Assembly: GCA_029937635.1 (NCBI GenBank)
Contig: JAPYPM010000058.1
Location: forward strand, 1-7,458
Reading direction: 5' to 3'
Length of the DNA stretch: 7,458 bases
From: Nitrospinaceae bacterium
GTDB lineage: Bacteria > Nitrospinota > Nitrospinia > Nitrospinales > VA-1
The position numbers were made by a program, and so were the translations under genes. Below the pieces are notes generated by a model, which saw only the letters and a program-made list of their open reading frames with translations, ran no database searches and was not told where the DNA came from. The first letter of the stretch is position 1, and each line of letters opens with the position of its first letter. Below are positions 1 through 6,002 of the stretch, in pieces.

Positions 1-462
1 ATCAAAGTGGGGGGATTTGACGAAACCTTGAGTGGACCTGAAGACTGGGATATCGATAAAAAAATAAAACGAATTGGACGTATTGGGTTATTACCTTCTT
101 CTTCAGAGTATCTTGGAGAAAATTCCTGGAAACATAAACTTTTTATTACCGAACAAGGTGTTAATCCCAGTGGAAAATGGAATTCCATTTTCCACAACGA
201 ATCTGAATTTGGCCTACAAAATTACCTTGCCAAAAAAAAGTACTACTCCAAAAGTCTGAATAAATATATTACAAAATGGGGGATAAACGACCCCGACATC
301 CAAAAACAAACGGGAGTTTGGTATCGATTCTTCGGCGTATTTTTAGAAAACGGGAAATGGAAATACTTACTACTTAAGCCTCATTTAATTCCTGGAATCT
401 TCCTATTGAAATTTTTAATAGGCCTCCAGTTTTTGCGAAGAAATTGCAATGAACAAAAATAA
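1..462 (+). CDS. Glycosyltransferase family 2, C-terminal part (5' end outside window)
   Basis: The reading frame is open from base 1, so the true start lies upstream; the GTG at base 7 is an internal valine codon. The visible 153 residues begin with IKVGGFDE and continue to GPEDWDID. GGFDE followed by an ED-W-D motif is the classic acceptor-side signature of GT-A fold family-2 glycosyltransferases, in which the Asp/Glu of the ED motif helps catalysis. After it come a charged region rich in Tyr and Lys and a hydrophobic C-terminal stretch (PHLIPGIFLLKFLIGLQFL) that may sit on the membrane. These enzymes move a sugar from a nucleotide-sugar to a growing lipid-linked glycan in the cytoplasm; donor and acceptor cannot be told from this fragment. 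The stop TAA at 460-462 overlaps the next gene by 14 nt, implying translational coupling. The family call is firm; the exact role is unknown. Confidence 0.85.
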   Translation: MKVGGFDETLSGPEDWDIDKKIKRIGRIGLLPSSSEYLGENSWKHKLFITEQGVNPSGKWNSIFHNESEFGLQNYLAKKKYYSKSLNKYITKWGINDPDIQKQTGVWYRFFGVFLENGKWKYLLLKPHLIPGIFLLKFLIGLQFLRRNCNEQK

Positions 463-1600
463 AAAGGGGGTGTTAATCCTAACGCCTTTCTTTAGCCCCA
501 ATATTGGTGGAGTAGAAACTCACCTTGACGATCTAACGTCAGTCCTTGATGAAAAAAAATACCGCGTTTACGTACAAACCTACTCTCCACTCACGACAGG
601 AAGAACCCTATGGGAAAAATACGAACTCCTAGGGAATAGCATACAAGTCTATCGACATAAGTGGATTGGAAGAAACTTATTTCACAAATTGGAAAATTAT
701 CCAATCTTAAATTTTTTATATTTAACACCGTACCTTTTCGTTCGATCTCTTTTTTTTATGATGACCAACTCCCACAAGATAGACATTATCCATGCACAAG
801 GACTTAACGCTGGAGCAATTGGAGTCGCCTTAAAAGCAATCTTTAAAAAACGTCTTATAATAAGCTTACATGCTGTCTACAAAGAAACAGGGAAAAGCAA
901 ACTGACTAACCACGCCACTCGTCTGATCTTTAATAATGCTGAAATTGTTTTAGGCATGTCCAAGGCTGTAATGAACCAATTCACCCAACTTGAAGCGGGG
1001 AAAAGCAACTTTGATAAATACCGTTACTGGGTTGATGTTGAAAGATTCAAACCTATGGATCAAGAAGAAGCCAGAAACCAAGTCGGCATCAAAAATTGTT
1101 TTACCGTTCTTTTCGCTGGGAGGTTAATCCCAATCAAAGGAGTAAAACTTTTAATTGATATCGCTCGAGAGTTAGAATATATACAATTTATATTCATTGG
1201 TACCGGACCCATGAAAAATACTTTACAAAAATTCTCGAAAAAGTTACCCAATGTGCATTTTTTAGGGCCAGTACAAAACTCCAAAATGGCGGTTTATTAT
1301 AACAGCGCTAATATATTTTGCATTCCGTCTATTTATGAAGAAGGACTTGGGCGGGTCGCTATGGAATCCATCGCCTGTTGCACCCCTGTAGTGGGGTCTA
1401 ATAGAGGTGGTATCCCTGAAGCTTTAAATGACAGCGTCTCTCTACTAGTGGAACCAACACATGAAAATATAAAATGTGCGATAAGCACTTTACACGACGA
1501 TGGCGAACGATTAAAAAAAATGAGCTCCTTATGCAGAGAATTCGCTTTAAAAAATTACTCCAAACAGAATGCTACCTTGATCACAAAACACTACCGGTAA
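449..1600 (+). CDS. Glycosyltransferase family 4 (GT-B fold, group 1)
   Basis: This 383-residue protein has the usual length and layout of a GT4 retaining glycosyltransferase. The N-terminal Rossmann domain opens with VLILTPFFSPNIGGVETHL (residues 8-26), whose GGVE loop is typical. The C-terminal donor-binding domain has FAGRLIPIKG (222-231, with the Arg and Lys that contact the donor phosphates), IGTGPM (250-255), a FLGPV strand (271-275) and an intact E-x7-E motif (Glu298 and Glu306, in EEGLGRVAME). No signal peptide or clear membrane helix is present, so it should act in the cytoplasm or at the inner-membrane face, adding a sugar to a lipid-linked oligosaccharide. The usual 'NGVD' before the second domain reads YWVDVERF here. 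The ATG at 449 lies inside the end of the upstream gene and has a weak GAAG 8 nt before it, as expected for a coupled gene. Donor and acceptor are unknown. Confidence 0.92.
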   Translation: MNKNKKGVLILTPFFSPNIGGVETHLDDLTSVLDEKKYRVYVQTYSPLTTGRTLWEKYELLGNSIQVYRHKWIGRNLFHKLENYPILNFLYLTPYLFVRSLFFMMTNSHKIDIIHAQGLNAGAIGVALKAIFKKRLIISLHAVYKETGKSKLTNHATRLIFNNAEIVLGMSKAVMNQFTQLEAGKSNFDKYRYWVDVERFKPMDQEEARNQVGIKNCFTVLFAGRLIPIKGVKLLIDIARELEYIQFIFIGTGPMKNTLQKFSKKLPNVHFLGPVQNSKMAVYYNSANIFCIPSIYEEGLGRVAMESIACCTPVVGSNRGGIPEALNDSVSLLVEPTHENIKCAISTLHDDGERLKKMSSLCREFALKNYSKQNATLITKHYR

Positions 1601-1779
1601 TCAGATTAACGCGAACCGAAATCATTCTTCAAATTAATCCAAAATTGCCGTTACCTTTATCAGACGCCATACAAATTAAAATAGTTAAAAATCATTCACA
1701 AGAATCTTTCTTCTTTATTAACAGCCAACACTTTATCAAATTTATTTCAACTAAGTTCTAGCGGTTGTCAAAAAACACC

Positions 1780-2937
1780 ATGTCCAAAATAAGCGTTTTC
1801 GTCAATTTTCTTTTAGACTCTAAAGTGTTTCTTGTTACCTTACTCGTCTTATTCGCAAATGCAGATCAAGCTAAAGGCGGTGAAAAACATAATCCGGTTG
1901 AAGCCTTGATATTAGGCTCTAAACTTCCAGAATTTATGCCTGGTTCGGGAATGCTTTTTATTGAACAAAATCCTTCAAAGATAAAAGTTATTCGTTCTAT
2001 ACTATCCAAATTTGGGTTGTCTCAAAAAATTATTTGGAATCCCAAATCTAACGAGCCAACCTACTATCTTTCTCTACAGAAAAAAATCAGTAAACCTCAA
2101 ATTGAATTCCGAAAAATCAACCCTATAAAGTATCGTCTTCGCATTCATAATGCTCGGGGAGATTTTCCTATTGTGCTCAGTGAAACTTTTGATAATGGTT
2201 GGAAAGCATACTTAGTTCCTTGGACCGCCCAGCCTCTATCCAGCCTAATCAAAACATCTATTGAACTTCTCCCGAAATACCAGATTTTGGAGGCTAATAA
2301 AAAAAACCAAGCAACCCTGAATGAATTAAGTGAGTTTTTAAAGGACGGGTGGGTTACAGATATTAAAAATAAACTGCCTAGCGAAACAACCCTTCATAGT
2401 CTGATTAATGATTTGGGAAAACCAAGAAAATTTTACACCACGGATTTTATATCTAAAAATTACTTTGGCTCAATTCAAAACAATAATTTACCAGCATACA
2501 ACATCTGGGAAACATGGTTTCCACAGGAAATTAGTTTAAATTGCATTCAAAGTGAAGAAGACAACCAGAACTGCACAGCACGTAAGCTTAACTTAAAAAA
2601 ACAGCGAAGCTGGGACTCCCATGCAATCCAATGGCCTGATCTACTTCATTGGAAAATTAACGCCTTTGCCAATAGCTGGTGGATTGAAACTAATTTAATA
2701 CGCCAGCTTTCAGAATTACATAACTTGAAAACCAGTTACTACCTATTAAACCCTGATGGTAGTATCGATTTTGAAATCGTACTTGAGTTCTGGCCCCAGA
2801 GGTTATTTTATATAGGAGGAATATTCAGTGCTATCGTGTTTTGTTTTTGCACCACAGTCCTTTTTTTGCGTCGTTTGACAACCCCATCTACCACACGCGG
2901 ATCGAGGTTCCCTTACGACGATTTAAATAGAGAATAA
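1780..2937 (+). CDS. Membrane-anchored protein resembling the C-terminal exported domain of YfhO-like membrane proteins
   Basis: From the ATG at 1780 the protein has 385 residues; a TTG at 1765 would add five. Neither start has a good ribosome binding site, so the start is uncertain. Residues about 16-28 are hydrophobic and end in FANADQA, which could be an N-terminal anchor or a cleavable signal peptide. A long polar region follows, then one C-terminal membrane helix (about 342-362) and an Arg-rich tail. Several short blocks recall the exported tail of large multi-helix YfhO-like membrane proteins of glycan clusters: NPIKYRLRIHNA (114-125), SETFDNGWKAYL (134-145), SIQNNNLP (231-238), NAFANSWW (294-301) and EFWPQRLFYIG (336-346). 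The roughly ten-helix N-terminal part of such proteins is absent. Cys255 and Cys265 could form a disulfide. The flanking GT4 genes support a role in glycan assembly or transfer outside the cytoplasm. The resemblance is from memory of the family; the function is unknown. Confidence 0.72.
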   Translation: MSKISVFVNFLLDSKVFLVTLLVLFANADQAKGGEKHNPVEALILGSKLPEFMPGSGMLFIEQNPSKIKVIRSILSKFGLSQKIIWNPKSNEPTYYLSLQKKISKPQIEFRKINPIKYRLRIHNARGDFPIVLSETFDNGWKAYLVPWTAQPLSSLIKTSIELLPKYQILEANKKNQATLNELSEFLKDGWVTDIKNKLPSETTLHSLINDLGKPRKFYTTDFISKNYFGSIQNNNLPAYNIWETWFPQEISLNCIQSEEDNQNCTARKLNLKKQRSWDSHAIQWPDLLHWKINAFANSWWIETNLIRQLSELHNLKTSYYLLNPDGSIDFEIVLEFWPQRLFYIGGIFSAIVFCFCTTVLFLRRLTTPSTTRGSRFPYDDLNRE

Positions 2938-2940
2938 ATC

Positions 2941-4128
2941 ATGAAAAATCTTTTTATTATTTCTAATTGGATGCAAGGTACTGGTCTTAGTGGTGGAGAC
3001 AGAATTCTTATAGAATTAACAAAAAGATGGCATCAAAAAATAAATATTTCTCTTTTTTTGTCCAAGGAAGGAGATGAAATTTGTCGCAGGGAAGGCCTAA
3101 ACCTACCAAAGCAAAAAGTTTGGGTTACTGATATTTTTAGTGGGAGTATTTTAATAGACGGCGTTTACAGAACACTTAAAGGCATTTACAATTCCCTCTA
3201 CACCACAATCAACCGAGACGATATTATTCTCTCCGCTTCTGATTTTTGGCCAGATTTTGCACCTGCGTTTATTCTCAAGCTAAGAAACCCTCGGATTAAG
3301 TGGATAGCTAGTTTTTACCTTTTTGCCCCCAAACCCTGGTTAAAAAATTCTCCTTATAGAGGAACCAAACGGTTTCTTGGATTGATCTATTGGGTTAGTC
3401 AATTGCCAATTTATTATATTATTAAAAAATTTGCTGACCTCGTATTCGTAACAAGTGAGCCAGATGTTAATCCATTCATAACCAAAGAAAGAACTAGCGA
3501 AAAAGTTGTTATAGTCCGAGGGGGCGTAGATATGACACCTGTGAAAAAGTATTTTGAATCAGGAGAATTCATTTCTATCGAACAAAGAAAGTATGATGCT
3601 TGTTTTGTGGGACGTTTTCACTACCAGAAAGGAGTTTTAGAGCTAATTCAAATTTGGCAAAAGGTGTGCAGAAAACGTCCCCAAAGTCGGTTGGCTATTA
3701 TTGGAACAGGCCCTTTGGGTGGAGCCATTCAAAATAAAATAAATCAGCTGTCCATTCAAAATAATATTGACCTGTTGGGTTTCATGGATGGAACTGAGAA
3801 ATTCGAAATTTTCAAACAAAGTAAAACTGTTGTCCACCCGGCCACCTATGATAGTGGTGGCATGGCGGCAGCAGAGGCGATGGCCTGGGGGCTGCCAGGA
3901 GTGGGATTCGACCTTGAGGCCTTAAAAACATATTATCCAGAAGGAATGCTTAAAACCCAGTGCTTTGACTTGAATGAATTTGCTCGCAATATTCTCCTAT
4001 TACTTTCCAACCGCAATGCCTACGAGACTCTAAGCCAGGAAGCCACTCGATTAATTCGTGAGCAATGGGACTGGGAAAAACGAGCAGAAGAAATTTTCAA
4101 GTGTATTGCCAAGAGCAACATGAGTTGA
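2941..4128 (+). CDS. Glycosyltransferase family 4 with a D-x7-E variant motif
   Basis: This 395-residue GT-B glycosyltransferase starts 3 nt after the previous stop, so the two are almost certainly co-transcribed. The N-terminal domain begins FIISNWMQGTGLSGGDRIL (residues 5-23), with the glycine-rich loop that approaches the donor diphosphate. The second domain has CFVGRFHYQKG (221-231, carrying the conserved Arg225 and Lys230), IIGTGPL (253-259), a LLGF strand (278-281) and VVHPATYDSGGMAAAEAMAWGLP (first part 297-306). In the normal E-x7-E motif the first Glu is replaced by Asp304, while Glu312 is kept; that conservative change is seen in parts of GT4. No membrane helix is evident. It probably adds one sugar to the same lipid-linked glycan as the upstream enzymes. 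The ribosome binding site is weak (GAGAATAA before ATG), consistent with coupling. Substrates cannot be assigned. Confidence 0.9.
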   Translation: MKNLFIISNWMQGTGLSGGDRILIELTKRWHQKINISLFLSKEGDEICRREGLNLPKQKVWVTDIFSGSILIDGVYRTLKGIYNSLYTTINRDDIILSASDFWPDFAPAFILKLRNPRIKWIASFYLFAPKPWLKNSPYRGTKRFLGLIYWVSQLPIYYIIKKFADLVFVTSEPDVNPFITKERTSEKVVIVRGGVDMTPVKKYFESGEFISIEQRKYDACFVGRFHYQKGVLELIQIWQKVCRKRPQSRLAIIGTGPLGGAIQNKINQLSIQNNIDLLGFMDGTEKFEIFKQSKTVVHPATYDSGGMAAAEAMAWGLPGVGFDLEALKTYYPEGMLKTQCFDLNEFARNILLLLSNRNAYETLSQEATRLIREQWDWEKRAEEIFKCIAKSNMS

Positions 4129-4170
4129 CGCAGGTAACCCTGCTAACCATAAAATTGCTGGCCGTGTTGA

Positions 4171-4179
4171 AAGGAGGTG
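4171..4179 (+). promoter_or_regulatory. Perfect Shine-Dalgarno sequence without an intact gene
   Basis: AAGGAGGTG is fully complementary to the 3' end of bacterial 16S rRNA and is the strongest ribosome binding site in the window. The nearest start downstream, GTG at 4190, runs into a TAG after two more codons. This supports the idea that the sequence after it was once translated. Confidence 0.45.
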
Positions 4180-4410
4180 TTATTTCTAAGTGTCCTCGTA
4201 GTACTTAAAAAAAATCCCAAAAGCAGCTAACTTAGAGCTGCCGAAAACTCTGTTCTTGAAAACTCAACATTTATTAGGGGACAATATTATTAAAGGGTGG
4301 AAAGCATTATGTCGACTATTTTGCCGTGAACCTGAAAAGCTTTATAGTACTGTGAGTTGGCAAGTGGCATTATAGTAGCTTATTCCCTAATATGTCCTAT
4401 AGTTTTATAA
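4171..4410 (+). pseudogene. Decayed gene fragment, possibly a glycosyltransferase relic
   Basis: The 347-bp gap after the second GT4 gene has no intact frame but reads like broken protein. Segment one (from 4177) gives VLFLSVLVVLKKNPK and then a stop at 4228. Segment two, in another frame, is open for 57 codons from 4202 to 4372; it includes LELPKTLFL, then KGWKALCRLFCREPEKLY, and ends at two TAG codons (4373-4378). Segment three (4375-4407) gives VAYSLICPIVL, a membrane-like stretch. The first switch falls around an A8 run (4207-4214), a usual slippage site. The pattern of a short hydrophobic strand followed by a basic helix with 'REPEKL' recalls the N-terminal half of WcaL/AmsK-like GT4 enzymes, but this is only an impression. 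A strong ribosome binding site sits directly upstream. Open frames of this length can arise by chance in AT-rich DNA, so confidence is low. Confidence 0.35.
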
Positions 4411-4411
4411 T
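4383..4411 (+). promoter_or_regulatory. Candidate sigma-70-type promoter for the SPASM radical SAM gene
   Basis: A perfect TATAAT hexamer lies at 4406-4411, about 65 nt before the GTG start at 4476. The element 17 nt upstream, TTCCCT (4383-4388), matches TTGACA poorly. A second possible pair further upstream is TTGCCG (4321-4326) and TATAGT (4343-4348) with a 16-nt spacer. AT-rich DNA yields such matches by chance; a promoter here is plausible because the gene follows a 347-bp gap. Confidence 0.25.
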
Positions 4412-4462
4412 CGAACCAGCAACCCAATGAAGAAATAGTAGCGTCAATTAAAACTAACACCT

Positions 4463-4470
4463 GGAAGAAG
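4463..4470 (+). promoter_or_regulatory. Ribosome binding site fixing the GTG start at 4476
   Basis: GGAAGAAG ends 5 nt before the GTG at 4476. This favours GTG over the TTG codon directly after it and over later in-frame ATG codons, which would remove the conserved N-terminal lead into the radical SAM domain. Confidence 0.6.
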
Positions 4471-4475
4471 ATATA

Positions 4476-5540
4476 GTGTTGAATAAATTGAGAAGATTTA
4501 TCCCGTTATGGGCGATGGAAAGCATCAATCACTCCTTTCCACACAGAGTATTTTCGCGGCTTAGGCAAAAATATCAGCCGATTTCTTTTAGCTGCGAATT
4601 AACCACCAAATGTAATATACGTTGTGATTTTTGCACAAGAACAGCCTACACCGAAAAGAGAAATAAAAAAGAAGACTTTCATGTTAAAGATATGGCTGAT
4701 GAAACTGTTGATCGAGTTTTGGAAGAGCTGGAAAAGTTTTACAAGCGTGGAATACCCATAGTATTCTCACCAATGGGCCTTGGAGAACCACTAATATTTG
4801 GAAAACTTTTTGAAGTCTTTGAAAGGGTAAAAAAAATCTCACCAACCATCCCTATTAACCTGACTACCAATGGAATCACCTTAAATAGAGCGCTTAGTGA
4901 AAAAATACTAGCAACGAGAGTAGATGAAGTATCCATAAGCCTCAATGCTGATAATGCCTACATGTACGAAGACCATATGGGCATAGACAAGTACGAAATC
5001 GTTCGAGAAAATATTCAAACTTTGTTTGAAGTCAGAAAAAAAAATCAGAGCAAACTCCCGCATATCTATATTCAGTACCTTGATTACGATAACAATCCGA
5101 AAACATTTTCAAAAGATGCTAGCCACTGGCGTAAGATAATGAAAGACGGCGATAAATGTTATATCCATCCGATTCTTAACCATGGCGGTTTTTATAAAAA
5201 CTCAAATCTTAGAGTAGTGTCGCCTGAACATTATCCCTGTTATCAACCTAAAAACTTCATAGCCATTCGTGTTAATGGAGATCTGTATCCTTGTTGCCCA
5301 GCTTTTTATGCTGGGGGAGAACGAGTCGAATCCCTTTACTTAGGAAATATAAAATCTAAAAGTCCTTTTGAAATGTACAATGAAAAAAACAGTAAAGCAG
5401 ATGAAATTGTATCTTGCATGCGTAAAAACGATTACACAAAAATTCCTACTTGCGACAAGTGTAATACATATAGGATTTCTCCTAACATATATTTTAAATT
5501 GCCGTTTTCCTTAAAGTTGAATGGGTATAAATGGATTTAA
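4476..5540 (+). CDS. Radical SAM protein with SPASM-like C-terminal domain
   Basis: This 354-residue protein starts at GTG. The radical SAM core begins SFSCELTTKCNIRCDFC; Cys46, Cys50 and Cys53 form the C-x3-C-x2-C site for the [4Fe-4S] cluster that cleaves S-adenosylmethionine. GLGEP (101-105) matches the GGEP motif that holds the SAM amino group, and TTNG (130-133) and VSISLNA (152-158) are the expected barrel strands. The C-terminal part has Cys255, then G-x4-C with a vicinal Cys273-Cys274 pair, Cys314 and Cys326-x2-Cys329. This is a SPASM/Twitch-type arrangement able to hold one or two auxiliary Fe-S clusters. Family members oxidise or rearrange peptides, proteins or sugars. No peptide-precursor gene is visible next to it, and the glycan setting suggests a sugar or surface-polymer substrate, which is inference. 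No signal peptide is seen, so it should be cytoplasmic. It is separated from the GT operon by a gene relic and may have its own promoter. Confidence 0.9.
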   Translation: MLNKLRRFIPLWAMESINHSFPHRVFSRLRQKYQPISFSCELTTKCNIRCDFCTRTAYTEKRNKKEDFHVKDMADETVDRVLEELEKFYKRGIPIVFSPMGLGEPLIFGKLFEVFERVKKISPTIPINLTTNGITLNRALSEKILATRVDEVSISLNADNAYMYEDHMGIDKYEIVRENIQTLFEVRKKNQSKLPHIYIQYLDYDNNPKTFSKDASHWRKIMKDGDKCYIHPILNHGGFYKNSNLRVVSPEHYPCYQPKNFIAIRVNGDLYPCCPAFYAGGERVESLYLGNIKSKSPFEMYNEKNSKADEIVSCMRKNDYTKIPTCDKCNTYRISPNIYFKLPFSLKLNGYKWI

Positions 5541-5635
5541 CTAAAAAATTAGATGCCGCTCAAAACCCTCCTCTTTACGCTCACGCACAGTCAACTCTGG
5601 CTGTATAAAAATAATCTCCATAAGTTAGATATGAC

Positions 5636-5662
5636 GTAAACTTTATTACGACTTGAGTTTAC
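5636..5662 (+). repeat. Short inverted repeat with two competing pairings
   Basis: GTAAACT (5636-5642) pairs exactly with AGTTTAC (5656-5662) around a 13-nt loop. The same bases can instead form CGTAA (5635-5639) with TTACG (5646-5650) around a 6-nt loop. A further 7-bp complement, ATCTCCA (5614-5620) with TGGAGAT (5685-5691), encloses both. The stems are short and AT-rich, so this may be chance. Confidence 0.3.
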
Positions 5663-5797
5663 CCATAGAAAAGCCGTTTAAGAGTGGAGATATAAAAGTA
5701 ACAAGTTCTACAAACTCCTATAGATAGGTTTCTAAAAATTACTCTCTTAAAAACAACCACATGCCCAATTATATAATTTAAGGAATCATCTGGCCTC

Positions 5798-5899
5798 AAC
5801 TAAAAAAAATTAAACCTAATTCTAAGAACCTAACGCAAACAAATCACATAATCATACAAATGCCATATAAAATACTGGTCACCTGAATTTTTTTTAGTT
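5798..5899. repeat. Perfect 14-bp inverted repeat, 74-nt internal region
   Basis: AACTAAAAAAAATT at 5798-5811 is the exact reverse complement of AATTTTTTTTAGTT at 5886-5899. The core is an A8/T8 pair, but the flanking AACT/AGTT and AATT bases also match, which exceeds a simple homopolymer coincidence. The enclosed 74 nt carries the heptamer AACCTAA once directly after the left arm (5813-5819) and again at 5827-5833. The repeat could be the stem of an RNA, ends of a small defective element, or two binding sites. No flanking target-site duplication was noticed. Confidence 0.5.
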
Positions 5900-5922
5900 T
5901 GTCAGGCACCTAAGTCTGACAA
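5899..5922 (+). promoter_or_regulatory. 9-bp hairpin: possible operator or weak terminator
   Basis: TTGTCAGGC (5899-5907) pairs with GTCTGACAA (5914-5922) around the loop ACCTAA. Eight pairs are Watson-Crick and one is G-T. It stands about 80 nt before the ATG at 6003, and its first base is the last base of the 14-bp inverted repeat. The downstream tract TCTTGATTTTGGTTTTGTT is T-rich but interrupted, so it is a poor intrinsic terminator. As DNA, TTGTCAG-N10-CTGACAA is a good symmetric site for a dimeric regulator. Confidence 0.4.
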
Positions 5923-5990
5923 TCTTGATTTTGGTTTTGTTGTAGGTCTTGTTTAAAAATGCTAGTGTTGGAACATATTTTCGTCCCGTC

Positions 5991-5994
5991 GGAG
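5991..5994 (+). promoter_or_regulatory. Ribosome binding site for the B12-type radical SAM gene
   Basis: GGAG lies 8 nt before the ATG at 6003. It supports this start, which also places the B12-binding fold at the expected N-terminal position (MRTLLIWPP). Confidence 0.55.
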
Positions 5995-6002
5995 ATTTTA
6001 AA

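Larger units (their letters stand above)
5541..6002. other. 462-bp intergenic spacer with inverted repeats, no convincing gene
   Basis: The spacer between the two radical SAM genes is very AT-rich. It contains only tiny frames: ATG at 5531 to 5608 (25 residues, starting inside the upstream gene) and ATG at 5553 to 5639 (28 residues). Neither has a recognisable product or a good ribosome binding site. Structure is more evident than coding: a stem pair at 5636-5642/5656-5662, a perfect 14-bp inverted repeat at 5798-5811/5886-5899, and a 9-bp hairpin at 5899-5922. No T-tailed strong terminator follows the upstream gene. A very weak promoter-like pair (TTGGTT at 5931-5936, TTAAAA at 5953-5958) could serve the downstream gene. 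It may be a long regulated leader, a small RNA region or degraded DNA. Confidence 0.6.

Noticed and set aside
1060..1284. Minus-strand frame inside the first GT4 gene
   Set aside because: It is antisense to conserved GT4 motifs and has no protein family features. The same holds for minus-strand frames at 3643-3837, 4739-4945, 6387-6575 and 6579-6761.
1474..1761. Frame of 95 codons overlapping the end of the first GT4 gene
   Set aside because: Its first 40 or so codons lie inside the well-supported GT4 gene in another frame, and there is no ribosome binding site. Only its position relative to the next gene is of interest, and that is listed as a finding.
4130..4143. Hairpin GCAGG-TAAC-CCTGC just after the GT4 stop as a terminator
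   Set aside because: The stem is only 5 bp and no T tract follows, so it does not meet the form of an intrinsic terminator.
4223..4241. Stem GCAGCT / AGCTGC as a terminator
   Set aside because: The stem is 6 bp with a 7-nt loop and no T run on the + strand. On the - strand a T8 run lies nearby, but no minus-strand gene would need it, and the stem lies within the proposed coding relic.
5901..5911. Possible cobalamin riboswitch before the B12-type gene (GTCAGGCACCT resembles its GTCAGGA-ACCT part)
   Set aside because: Other conserved parts such as the GCCACTG B12 box are not seen, and the bases are better explained by the local 9-bp hairpin.
5541..6002. CRISPR array or tRNA in the long spacer
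   Set aside because: No regularly spaced direct repeats and no cloverleaf or T-loop consensus were found; the repeats present are single inverted pairs and short AACCTAA copies.
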